This document shows, piece after piece, positions 1-7,444 of a stretch of 11,220 nt of DNA (positions are counted from its first letter, which is position 1; every line of letters starts with the position of its first letter). Under the pieces are notes generated by a model. It had not been told where the DNA came from. It ran no database searches and saw only the letters and a program-made list of their open reading frames with translations. Made by a program: the position numbers and the translations under genes. The DNA is from CAZOIA01 sp964579675 (GTDB lineage: Bacteria > Planctomycetota > Phycisphaerae > UBA1845 > PWPN01), in assembly GCA_964579675.1 (NCBI GenBank), contig CAZOIA010000181.1:1-11220 (forward strand). Direction: 5' to 3'.

Positions 1-779
1 AACTGCAGGAAATGCTCCAGGAGCGATACGGCAAGTACCTGCGGAATCCCGAAGTGACGGTGACGGTGAGGCAGGCCAACATCAAGATCGCAGAGTTGAA
101 GACGGCGATCACGACCGCGCCGCGCGGGCAGTCGCGTCTGATACCGGTCAAGCCGGACGGCACGCTCGATTTGCCCTTCGTGGGCGAGGTGCTTGCATTC
201 GGAAAGACGATTCAACAGTTGAAGATTGACATCGAGGCGGCCTACGCCCAGGTTGATCTGCCGGAGATCAGCGTGACGGTGCAGATGAACGACTGGGCGT
301 CTCAGAAGGTTTTCGTGCTGGGCGAGGTGAATACCCCGGGTCTGCTGACGGTGCCGACGTCGGTGACGCTGTTGCAGGCTATTGCGGCCGCGGGCGGGAC
401 GAACCCGCGGGCGGCCGAAGACCTGGTCATGGTGATCCGGCGAAAGGGGTTGCCGATCCCACAGGCGACGATCGTCGACCTGAGATCGCTGATGGCGAAA
501 TCCAAGCTGGCCAAGGCCGGTGCGGTTCCGGACTTCTCGAACCTGCGTTTTGACTTCTACCTGGCCGATTCCGACATCGTGTATGTCCCGAGCACGGTGC
601 TCGCCGTGGCCGGCGACTGGACGGAACAGGTGTTCAGCCGGATCGTCCGAAACATCCTGCCGTACCAGTTCTACACCGGCCTGAACTTCGGATACGAAAT
701 CCACCGCGAACCGTCGGTGACCAAGAGCAGAACAACCGGAGGCGGGTCGCCGAACATAAACGTTCAGCTCGGGCCGTAG
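1..779 (+). CDS. Polysaccharide export protein, Wza/GumB type (5' partial)
   Basis: Outer-membrane or periplasmic export component of a Wzx/Wzy-type polysaccharide pathway. The frame is open to the left edge, and the text before the ATG at 12 already reads as the end of a domain, so the signal peptide and lipobox lie outside the window. Numbering from that ATG, residues 7-20 (YLRNPEVTVTV) look like the tail of one Poly_export domain. Residues about 42-91 form a second Poly_export unit (PDGTLDLPFVGEV, then PEISVTV), and about 98-193 form an SLBB domain (KVFVLGEVNTPG, LLQAIAAAGG, DSDIVYVP). Residues 194-222 resemble the C-terminal helix of Wza-like proteins, followed by a polar Gly/Ser/Asn-rich tail. 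The protein heads the operon visible here, 33 bases before the Wzz-like gene, which is its usual partner. The family call is firm. Whether it forms a full Wza-like outer-membrane pore cannot be judged without the N-terminus. Confidence 0.9.
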   Translation, partial: LQEMLQERYGKYLRNPEVTVTVRQANIKIAELKTAITTAPRGQSRLIPVKPDGTLDLPFVGEVLAFGKTIQQLKIDIEAAYAQVDLPEISVTVQMNDWASQKVFVLGEVNTPGLLTVPTSVTLLQAIAAAGGTNPRAAEDLVMVIRRKGLPIPQATIVDLRSLMAKSKLAKAGAVPDFSNLRFDFYLADSDIVYVPSTVLAVAGDWTEQVFSRIVRNILPYQFYTGLNFGYEIHREPSVTKSRTTGGGSPNINVQLGP

Positions 780-812
780 AACAAGGGCACCTCATTCGGG
801 CTGGTTGTCACA

Positions 813-2483
813 ATGGCGGACAACATCGGAGCCAGAACGTTACGGGAACTGACGCGCGTGATCTTCGCGCAGCTCGGTATCGTTGTGGCGATAGTGGCAG
901 TGATCACGGTGGGTACGCTGGTGGCGTGTCTGGCCGCCCACAAGCACTATCGCTCGTCGGTGACGTTCCTGGTGAAGGAGCCCCGGCCCCAGAACCCCAC
1001 TGCCCAGGAGGTTTCCACGGATCGTTCGCTCGAGGTTTTTATCAAGACCCAGCATGAGCTGATCAAGTCGGAGACGGTCCTGGCCCGGACGCTGGCGGTG
1101 TTGGATTCGCCGGAGTCGCCGGCCGCCCGGAACTGGCGATCCGCCCGCCAGGCCTGGCAACGCGACGATTCCCAGGAGAACTGGGACAAGCTGCTGGCCT
1201 CCCTGGAGGACCTCGACGCCGAGATCGAACAGCGTAAGAACTACCCGGAGACGGGGGGCGAGTTTCGTGATGCGATCCGGCGGTTCGCCAGGCGGGTGAA
1301 AACGGAGACGCCCGGCGGCGAGGCGGTGGCCCTTACCGAGATCTTCACGGTGACGGTGACGCAACCGGCCCCCCCGAAGAACGCCAAGCGAGCAGCGGCG
1401 CTGCTGGCAGAGAACTACAAGGATCGTTATCGCGAGGTGCAGGTCCGATCGAGCCGGGAGGCCGCTGAATTCATGCGGGCCCGACTCCAGGCCCTCAGGA
1501 GGGATCAACTGGGACCGGCCGAGGACCGGCTGCGCGAGTTCGTCGAACACGAGTTGGAGTCCCCGGCCGACCTGGTAATCCTTGAACAGCTCACCCGCTC
1601 GGGCACGGAGGCTGGCCGCCAGATCATCGTCCGCCGATTCCAGGAGGACATGATCTCGCTGGACGCGGGGCTGGCTGAAGCTCGGCAACTCCGGCAACAA
1701 CTGCTTGAACAGTTGCCCCGCGGGCTGTGGGACGGCCAGCAGGAGCGTGACGAGGACGGCAACCTGACCGTCCCGGACCTCGCCCGGCTGGACGAGGCGC
1801 GGCTGCCCGACGACGACCCGATTCTCACTGATATCGTCACGATCATTCCCGAAGAGACGCTCAAGTACAACGTGGTGGTCAACACGCTCAAGTCGAAGGA
1901 AGTGGCCCTGCTCATCGACCTGAACCGCTTGAAGGTAGAATACAAACCCGATTATCCCAGCGTGCGTGACAAGTTGACGGAGATCGCGCGGACCCGGCGG
2001 CAGATTCTCAGGGAACTGATCGGCGAAGCGACGGCGCTGGACATCAAGAACGCGACGCTGTCGGCCCGGCAGCGGGAAATCGGGCGCCGGCTCGAAGAGG
2101 AGCAGAGGCGCCTGGACAGTATCACGCCCAAGCTCGTCCGCTATCAGGAGCTGCAGCACGAGGTGAACCTGGCCCGGGAACAATACGGCAAGCTGTCAGG
2201 CGACCTCACCACGGCGCTTAACCTCCAGGAGCAGGAGGCCGGCGCCATCACCATCAGCATTGTCGATCAGGCCAGGCTTCCGGACGTGAGACGGCCGGCG
2301 TACCCGAACACGGGGCTGTATACACTGCTGGCGGCCCTGGTGGGGCTGCTGCTGGCAACGGCCTACGCGTTCGCGGCCGATTACTTCGATCACACGCTGC
2401 GTTCGATCGAAGAGACGGAACGTTACCTCGGGGTGCCGGCGGTGGGGTCGGTTGGAAAACATGGCCAGGGACTCCTGACGTGA
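813..2483 (+). CDS. Polysaccharide co-polymerase / chain-length determinant, Wzz/GumC type
   Basis: Inner-membrane protein expected to control chain length and to link polymerisation to export. It has 556 residues. A first membrane segment lies at about 20-42, followed by the typical Wzz opening (YRSSVTFLVKE). A long charged periplasmic region with heptad-like helices covers about 200-260 and 385-480. A proline-rich approach (ARLPDVRRPAYP) precedes a second membrane segment at about 501-522. The cytoplasmic tail contains IEETERYLGVPAVGSVG, the family's usual ending. The length fits the large GumC-like subgroup, but no tyrosine kinase is fused; a kinase-like protein is encoded separately just downstream. 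Upstream of the ATG I see no good Shine-Dalgarno sequence (the AAGGG at 783-787 is too distant), so the start rests on the membrane topology and the 33-base gap. Confidence in the family is high; the exact polymer is unknown. Confidence 0.92.
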   Translation: MADNIGARTLRELTRVIFAQLGIVVAIVAVITVGTLVACLAAHKHYRSSVTFLVKEPRPQNPTAQEVSTDRSLEVFIKTQHELIKSETVLARTLAVLDSPESPAARNWRSARQAWQRDDSQENWDKLLASLEDLDAEIEQRKNYPETGGEFRDAIRRFARRVKTETPGGEAVALTEIFTVTVTQPAPPKNAKRAAALLAENYKDRYREVQVRSSREAAEFMRARLQALRRDQLGPAEDRLREFVEHELESPADLVILEQLTRSGTEAGRQIIVRRFQEDMISLDAGLAEARQLRQQLLEQLPRGLWDGQQERDEDGNLTVPDLARLDEARLPDDDPILTDIVTIIPEETLKYNVVVNTLKSKEVALLIDLNRLKVEYKPDYPSVRDKLTEIARTRRQILRELIGEATALDIKNATLSARQREIGRRLEEEQRRLDSITPKLVRYQELQHEVNLAREQYGKLSGDLTTALNLQEQEAGAITISIVDQARLPDVRRPAYPNTGLYTLLAALVGLLLATAYAFAADYFDHTLRSIEETERYLGVPAVGSVGKHGQGLLT

Positions 2484-2490
2484 GGTTGGC

Positions 2491-3216
2491 ATGATCCACG
2501 AGAAAGGGGAAGACATTGCCCTCGGGGTGGCCTCGGCCCGCGAGAAACAGGCAGAGGTTGACCAGCCTGCGTCCGTCTCGATCGAGCCCAGGGCCGCAGA
2601 ATCGCTCGCCCAGTTGTGGGGAAGCCTGTTTCTGTCCCCGGAGCGCACAGCCCCGAAATCCATCGTCGTGGCGTCGGCTGAACCGGGCGAAGGGACGACC
2701 CAGATTGCCGCCGCGCTGGCCCTGACCGGGAGCCTGTCCGAACACGGCTTGCGGATCGCCCTGGTGGATTTCAACGTCGGGCGGCCGGCGGTGGCGGGGC
2801 TTCTCGGTCTCGCCCCGTCGCCCGGGGTTGCCGAGGTGATCGCCGGACAGGCGACCCTGGAATCGGCCATCGTCCAGGCCACCGCCCCGGGGCTGGACAT
2901 CCTCCCCGCCGGGCAGGCGGACCACAACTCGCTGCCGCTGCTGAGAAGCGAGCGGGTGGGCGAAGTGATCCGTACGCTGACCGAGAACCACGATCACGTG
3001 ATCATCGACACCCCCGCGGTCAATCGTCATGCGACCGCCCAGGCCCTGGTAGGGTTTACGGACGGAGTCCTCCTGGTGGTCAAAGCCGGCGTGACACGCC
3101 GCGAGTCGGTCGCGGAAACGAAGAAACGGATCGAGCACGCCCAGGGCAAAGTGATCGGCGTGGTCCTCAATCAGCGTGAATTCCCGATCCCCGGCTTTCT
3201 CTACCGCCGGTTGTAG
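2491..3216 (+). CDS. CpsD/CapB (BY-kinase)-like P-loop ATPase with degenerate motifs
   Basis: Cytoplasmic MinD-like ATPase of the bacterial tyrosine-kinase family, expected to work with the preceding Wzz-like protein. It has 241 residues, the length of stand-alone CpsD proteins. The fold is recognisable: SAEPGEGTTQIAAALA (62-77) at the Walker A site, IALVDFNVGRP (89-99) at Walker A', VIIDTPAV (170-177) at Walker B, and VIGVVLN (221-227) near the end. The usual Walker A lysine after PGEG is Thr69, the second Asp of DxD is Asn95, and DxPP reads DTPA. The N-terminal ExxRxxR interface motif appears as ESLAQLW (37-43), without arginines. The C-terminal tyrosine cluster is missing; only Tyr238 is present. 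The protein may therefore be a pseudokinase or a scaffold. The start has a GAGG at 2482-2485, five bases from the ATG and overlapping the upstream stop, which suggests coupled translation. Confidence 0.85.
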   Translation: MIHEKGEDIALGVASAREKQAEVDQPASVSIEPRAAESLAQLWGSLFLSPERTAPKSIVVASAEPGEGTTQIAAALALTGSLSEHGLRIALVDFNVGRPAVAGLLGLAPSPGVAEVIAGQATLESAIVQATAPGLDILPAGQADHNSLPLLRSERVGEVIRTLTENHDHVIIDTPAVNRHATAQALVGFTDGVLLVVKAGVTRRESVAETKKRIEHAQGKVIGVVLNQREFPIPGFLYRRL

Positions 3217-3218
3217 AG

Positions 3219-4739
3219 ATGGAAATCATCGCGGAGCGACGGCTGAACCTGGTCGTGTTGGCGGCCGCCGGCCTGCTGGCGGCGGCGATCGTGATCATGC
3301 CCGTGGAGCACGTGCCGATCCTGCTGCTGGCGGCGGCGGGTGTCGGTGCGCTCGCCGCGTGGGCCGTCCTGGGCGATCTGCTCACCGCAACGCTCATCTG
3401 GTTTGTGGCGGTCATCTGCTTTGACGAGGAGTTCTGGCGGGTCGCGGTACCCTTCTTCTTCAACATCACGATCTCACGGGTCCTGGTCGTCGTGTTGGCG
3501 GTCCTGTGGGTGATGATACTGGTGATCGGACGCACGCACGTGCGCTCCCCGGGCGCGGTTCTGCCGCTGATGGCGGCCCTTCTCGGATTCTTCACCCTGT
3601 CGGCGGCGATCACCGGGTTCGAGACGATAGCGGTGGCGACCGTGCACTATCGGCTCATCGGCGGGTACTGGTTTGCCTTTGCGATCTTCTTCTTCGTCCT
3701 GCACGGGGTGCAAACGGAGCAGCAGGTCTTACGGCTGTTGAAGTTCTTCTTCGCGATCAGCGTCTATCTGACGTTCACCGCGTGGTGTGAGCACCTCGAG
3801 CTGTGGTCGCTGGTCTTCCCGAAGTACATTACCGACGCGACCAAGGGCATCCATTGGGGCAGGGTTCGCGGGCCCTTCCTGGTCAGTCCGACCATGGGGG
3901 TAGCCCTGGTGTTCTGCTACTTCAACAATCTCGTGCTGGCCCGGCAGGTCCGGGGGCTCAGCAAGCTGCCGATCTACCTGCTGTGCGGGGGCATCTTGCC
4001 GGCGGTGTTCTGGACGCAGACTCGCAGCGCGTGGTTGGCCCTGATTCTGGCCACGATGGTCTGGCTGGTGTATACGAGACGGCGGTGGAGTCGCCTCGCC
4101 GCCATCTGCGCCCTCACCGCCGCGGCCATTGCGATCCTGACCGTCAACATGGAGAACGTGTCCTCGCAGGACCGGACCCGCGGCGGGGTGACCGACCCGA
4201 AACCGATCTACGTGCGGATCGGGCTGGCGCTGGTCACCTGGGACATGTTCCTGGAGCACCCGCTGGTGGGGGTGGGGTTCGGCCACTTCCGGGACGAGGC
4301 CCCGAGATACGCCCGTCAGGTGGACAGCCCGTACTACCAGTTCGCTTCATCGGCGATGGAGCACAATAACTTCCTGAGTCTGCTGGCGGAGACAGGCGTG
4401 GTCGGGCTGGCCCTCTATCTCGTTCTGCTGGTGGTGTTACTGCGGATCAGCATCCGTCTCTATCGCCGGCTGCCCGTAAGTGCTCCCGGGCCGGTGGCCC
4501 GCGACGTGCCGGTCCTTTACTGGGTGCTGTTTGTCGTGTACATCGTGGATGGGATGTTCCGGGAGACGAGTGTGCATCCGTTCACCAACAGCCTGTTCTT
4601 CGGGGTCAGCGGGCTGGTGATTGCCCTGGACTGGCTGCTTCGCCCGCAACCGGTTCGCCCCCGGGCTGTCTCGGGCCCCTGGCCGCCGATCGGACTCCCG
4701 GAGCGACTGGAAGAAGCCCACCCGGAGCCGGGGAGTTGA
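3219..4739 (+). CDS. O-antigen polymerase/ligase family membrane protein (Wzy/WaaL type)
   Basis: Polytopic inner-membrane protein of 506 residues. It is expected to polymerise lipid-linked repeat units (Wzy) or to ligate finished glycan to an acceptor (WaaL). Many hydrophobic segments are visible, starting at about residue 9 and ending near 470. The Wzy_C/O-antigen ligase signature is present: WTQTRSAWLALI from 265, a large extracytoplasmic loop with YVRIGLALVTWDMFLEHPLVGVGFGHF, and then EHNNFLSLLAETGVVGLALY with His382-Asn383, the conserved HN-x-x-L element. Polymerase is the better guess because the gene lies in one tight operon with the flippase, the co-polymerase and the exporter. Sequence alone does not separate Wzy from WaaL. 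The ATG follows the previous stop by two bases with no clear Shine-Dalgarno sequence, so translation is probably coupled. The cytoplasmic tail is rich in Pro and Arg, and its end overlaps the next start. Confidence 0.87.
   Translation: MEIIAERRLNLVVLAAAGLLAAAIVIMPVEHVPILLLAAAGVGALAAWAVLGDLLTATLIWFVAVICFDEEFWRVAVPFFFNITISRVLVVVLAVLWVMILVIGRTHVRSPGAVLPLMAALLGFFTLSAAITGFETIAVATVHYRLIGGYWFAFAIFFFVLHGVQTEQQVLRLLKFFFAISVYLTFTAWCEHLELWSLVFPKYITDATKGIHWGRVRGPFLVSPTMGVALVFCYFNNLVLARQVRGLSKLPIYLLCGGILPAVFWTQTRSAWLALILATMVWLVYTRRRWSRLAAICALTAAAIAILTVNMENVSSQDRTRGGVTDPKPIYVRIGLALVTWDMFLEHPLVGVGFGHFRDEAPRYARQVDSPYYQFASSAMEHNNFLSLLAETGVVGLALYLVLLVVLLRISIRLYRRLPVSAPGPVARDVPVLYWVLFVVYIVDGMFRETSVHPFTNSLFFGVSGLVIALDWLLRPQPVRPRAVSGPWPPIGLPERLEEAHPEPGS
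4724..4738 (+). promoter_or_regulatory. Ribosome binding site deciding a TTG start for the flippase gene
   Basis: GGAG at 4724-4727 lies 8 bases before a TTG at 4736, and the TTG overlaps the TGA stop of the polymerase gene (TTGA). The first in-frame ATG at 4763 is preceded only by a C-rich stretch with no Shine-Dalgarno sequence. The TTG is therefore preferred, with stop-start overlap suggesting translational coupling. The extra nine residues are not conserved-looking, so the ATG remains possible. Confidence 0.45.
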
Positions 4740-6322
4740 CGCCGGCACCCCCGACCCCCAGCATGCGCCGGCCCCGCCTGTTTCGCGCCGAGTCCCTCGG
4801 TGAGTCGCTTGGCATCTATCTGCCCACCACCGCAGCCGCCCGCCTTCTGGGTCTGTTGCGTGGTGTGCTCCTGGCGTGGCTGCTCAGCAGAAGCGAGTTC
4901 GGCCTGCTCCAGATCGCCCTGCTGGTGGTCAGTCTCCTCCAGCCGTTTTGCAGTGCCGGTCTCAACGAGGCGGTCGCTCGCTATGTTCCTCAATATGAGA
5001 CGAGATGCGCGCTGCGGCCATTCCTGGCGCGGGTGGTGCCCATGGTGCTGGCGGTGGGAGCGGTTCTGTCGGTGGTCGTCTGCCTGTTGGCCGGGGCCGT
5101 GGGTCCCTTCCTATTCGCCACCCTCCAACAAGGCGGGGACACGGCGGCGCCCCGCGACGCGTGGGCGAGCCTGACCCGTCTGGCGGCCGGCACGACTTTC
5201 ACCCTGATCGCTTACTTCCTGCTGTTGTCGGTCCTCAAGGGCCTGAGGATGTTCCGCGTGGTGAGCCTGATGGAGCTGTTCTACAACGTTGCGTTCATCC
5301 TTGCGGCGGTTCTGGTGGCGGGCTGGGGGCGGGGAACGGCTGGTGAGGTGCTCGTTTGTTACGGTGCGGCGCTGGCGGGTGCGGTTCTGCTCTTTTCGCT
5401 GCCGCTGCTGGGCGTCGTGCGCCGAGCCCGCGATCAGGGCGGGGTTCTGGTGGCTGGCGTGACGAGTCCCGGTTACTCCTCGCTCGCCGGGCAGATGCTG
5501 CGGTTCAGCGTCTGGGCGGCGATGGCGGCGGTGTTGTGGCAAACGCTGCAGTATTACCCGATCTGGTGCCTGCACAAGACGTGCGGGCAGCAGGGGGAGG
5601 TGACGGCGGTGTTCGGCGGGGTCCGGCTGCTCATGCAGGCGGTATTGATCGCCGCGGTTGCGGTTGTGACCGTGGTGCAGACATCGGTGACGAAGACCTG
5701 GGAATCGCGCGGGCCGGCCCAGGCGGATCGACAACTCCAGCTCGCGTTCAAATCGACCGCGCTGGTGCTGCTCGTGGCCTGCACAGGTATTGCGGTTGCC
5801 GGTCCCCTGCTGATCCGGGTCTTTCCCGTCGGCTACGTCGATGGGGCCGGCATCATCCCGCTCTTGCTGATCTTCTTTCTCGTGGGCGGGCATCTCTCGT
5901 TCCTGTCGGTTCACTTCACGCTGATCGAGAAGACGCGCTATTTGTTCTGGCCGTGGCTGACCGGGGTGGTGTGCAACGTGATCTTGGGCCACTGGACGGT
6001 TCAGTCCGATCTCGGGCAGGCGGCGGCTTTGCAGGCGGCGGCCTGGGCCGGGGTCCTCGGCATCAGCGCGGCCCTGGTTGTGAGCGTGTTGTTGATCCGC
6101 GCGGCGCGACGCCCGCTTGATGCTGGCTCCTGGATCCTGCTCGGTGCGACGTATGCCCTGGCGCTGCCGATATACCTGATGGTCCCCGTTGTCGGAGCGG
6201 CCCTGCTCCTGGTGGCGGGTACCAACGTGATCCTCACCACCGCAGAGAAGCAGAGGCTTGCCGAGCAGGTGGCAGCGGGACGAGCGGGAATCCGTCGCCT
6301 GCTATCATCGAGGTCCGCGTGA
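4736..6322 (+). CDS. Polysaccharide flippase, Wzx/MATE (MOP) superfamily
   Basis: Inner-membrane protein of 528 residues, predicted to flip undecaprenyl-linked oligosaccharide units to the periplasmic face for the polymerase encoded just upstream. About 12-14 hydrophobic helices are visible along the whole length. The N-terminal region has the Polysacc_synt look: a basic, amphipathic start, a helix with RLLGLLRGVLLAWLL, then SEFGLLQIALLVVSLLQPF and AGLNEAVARYVPQYE. Loops are short and rich in Arg. Length is within the usual range for Wzx and slightly above the average. The gene overlaps the polymerase stop by four bases and is followed after six bases by a glycosyltransferase gene. The superfamily call is strong; substrate is unknown. 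A teichoic-acid or MurJ-type transporter is less likely given the operon. Confidence 0.88.
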   Translation: MTPAPPTPSMRRPRLFRAESLGESLGIYLPTTAAARLLGLLRGVLLAWLLSRSEFGLLQIALLVVSLLQPFCSAGLNEAVARYVPQYETRCALRPFLARVVPMVLAVGAVLSVVVCLLAGAVGPFLFATLQQGGDTAAPRDAWASLTRLAAGTTFTLIAYFLLLSVLKGLRMFRVVSLMELFYNVAFILAAVLVAGWGRGTAGEVLVCYGAALAGAVLLFSLPLLGVVRRARDQGGVLVAGVTSPGYSSLAGQMLRFSVWAAMAAVLWQTLQYYPIWCLHKTCGQQGEVTAVFGGVRLLMQAVLIAAVAVVTVVQTSVTKTWESRGPAQADRQLQLAFKSTALVLLVACTGIAVAGPLLIRVFPVGYVDGAGIIPLLLIFFLVGGHLSFLSVHFTLIEKTRYLFWPWLTGVVCNVILGHWTVQSDLGQAAALQAAAWAGVLGISAALVVSVLLIRAARRPLDAGSWILLGATYALALPIYLMVPVVGAALLLVAGTNVILTTAEKQRLAEQVAAGRAGIRRLLSSRSA

Positions 6323-6328
6323 ATCGCC

Positions 6329-7351
6329 ATGGAACGTATGAACAGCGCGACCCCGCCATCGCCGGACCGCGTGCAGGGTGACTCGGATTCCCGCGCGTCG
6401 CCGGGCGGACGATGCCCGAGCCTGTCCGTCGTGGTGTGCACGCGCGACCGCCCGCAGGCGCTCGCCGCCTGCGTCCGGTCCGTGGCCGGACAAACCTTGC
6501 GCCCCGCCGAGCTGATCGTCGTCGATGACGGCGAGTTGAGCGAACAGGATCTCGGAACGCTGAGGTCGATCTGCGAACCGGCCGGCATCCCGCTGGTCTA
6601 CCTCCGCAAAGCCGAGCCCAGCTTGCCGAAGTCGCGGAACCTGGCGGTGCGTCACACCCGCGGTGAGATCGTCCAATTCCTCGACGACGACGTGACGCTC
6701 GAACCGGAGTTCTGCCGCGAGATTCTCGATCTATACGCGGCCGATGCGGATGGCACTTTGCTCGGTACTGAGGGTGCGCTGATCGAACCGGGACCGCATT
6801 CGTTTCGAGCCCGGATCTTCGATTGGGTGTATCAACTGGCGGGCTGGTGGGCCCTGCGGCCGCGAACCTGCGACCGGCCGCCATCCCCCCCGCCGCTACG
6901 GAATCCCCGGCGGGCAACGCCGGCCTGGAACATCGTCGGGGCGACGATGGCATTTCGACGATCGGCGCTGCTAACCAGGCCTTTTGACGAGGTGCTCTCC
7001 GGTTACGCGCTGGGAGAGGACCGCGACATGGCTTATCGCATCAGCCGGCACGGATGGATTGCCAGATCGCACACCGCCCGGGCCATCCATCACCACGAGC
7101 CCGCCGGCCGGCCGCATCCGTTCACCTTTGGTCGAATGGTCGTCCGTAATTACGTTCGCATCATGATGCGAAACGGCCTGACGGGCGTGGGCGACCGGCT
7201 CGTGATCGCCTACAGCATCACGGTCGTTGCGCTGTCGCTGCTGCCCTTCTCGCTGGTTAGCCCCCGGCGTTATCTTCCGGAGTTCCTGGGGATGGTTGCA
7301 GGCGGTTGCCAGCTCATTTGCGGCGCGGCCAAACGGCACACCTGTTCCTGA
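6329..7351 (+). CDS. Glycosyltransferase family 2 (GT-A fold), membrane-associated
   Basis: Predicted to add a sugar from a nucleotide-sugar donor to the growing lipid-linked repeat unit on the cytoplasmic side of the membrane. It has 340 residues. After a polar leader of about 30 residues comes the GT2 core: SVVVCTRDRPQAL (33-45) and ELIVVDDGE (61-69), which bind the nucleotide. KSRNLAVRHTRGEIVQFLDDD (101-121, part of the core) provides the metal-binding DxD as Asp119-121. WNIVGATMAFRRSAL (200-214) is the acceptor region, and GEDRDMAYRI (229-238) carries the catalytic ED at 230-231. Two hydrophobic stretches at about 291-311 and 316-333 may anchor it in the membrane. It is the last gene of the operon. 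A second in-frame ATG at 6338 has a GGA a few bases upstream and could be the real start. Sugar specificity cannot be read from the sequence. Confidence 0.9.
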   Translation: MERMNSATPPSPDRVQGDSDSRASPGGRCPSLSVVVCTRDRPQALAACVRSVAGQTLRPAELIVVDDGELSEQDLGTLRSICEPAGIPLVYLRKAEPSLPKSRNLAVRHTRGEIVQFLDDDVTLEPEFCREILDLYAADADGTLLGTEGALIEPGPHSFRARIFDWVYQLAGWWALRPRTCDRPPSPPPLRNPRRATPAWNIVGATMAFRRSALLTRPFDEVLSGYALGEDRDMAYRISRHGWIARSHTARAIHHHEPAGRPHPFTFGRMVVRNYVRIMMRNGLTGVGDRLVIAYSITVVALSLLPFSLVSPRRYLPEFLGMVAGGCQLICGAAKRHTCS

Positions 7352-7416
7352 CTCAAGCCGACCGATCTTGATAACGACAAGCCCGCGGCTCGTAGCTGAC
7401 GCGCAGTTGCGTACGG

Positions 7417-7444
7417 TGGCTCAGAAGTTCAAGAGCCTGAGCCA
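7417..7444. repeat. Inverted repeat between convergent genes, possible weak terminator
   Basis: TGGCTCA at 7417-7423 pairs perfectly with TGAGCCA at 7438-7444 around a 14-base loop. The left arm contains the stop codon of the - strand GT-C gene, and the repeat lies 66 bases after the stop of the + strand glycosyltransferase gene. There is no T-tract on either side, so a classic intrinsic terminator is not shown. The rest of the convergent gap (7352-7420) contains nothing else that I recognise. Confidence 0.3.

Noticed and set aside
840..2183. A 447-codon open frame on the - strand, opposite the Wzz-like gene
   Set aside because: Low-complexity Leu/Arg/Pro/Gln composition and no recognisable domain. 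The + strand frame has clear Wzz topology.
2254..3138. A 294-codon - strand frame opposite the BY-kinase-like gene
   Set aside because: The + strand frame has ordered P-loop motifs, a Shine-Dalgarno site and operon spacing; the opposite frame has none of these.
5111..5992. A 293-codon - strand frame opposite the flippase gene
   Set aside because: Composed largely of Arg, Gln, His and Pro, as expected from reading hydrophobic codons backwards.
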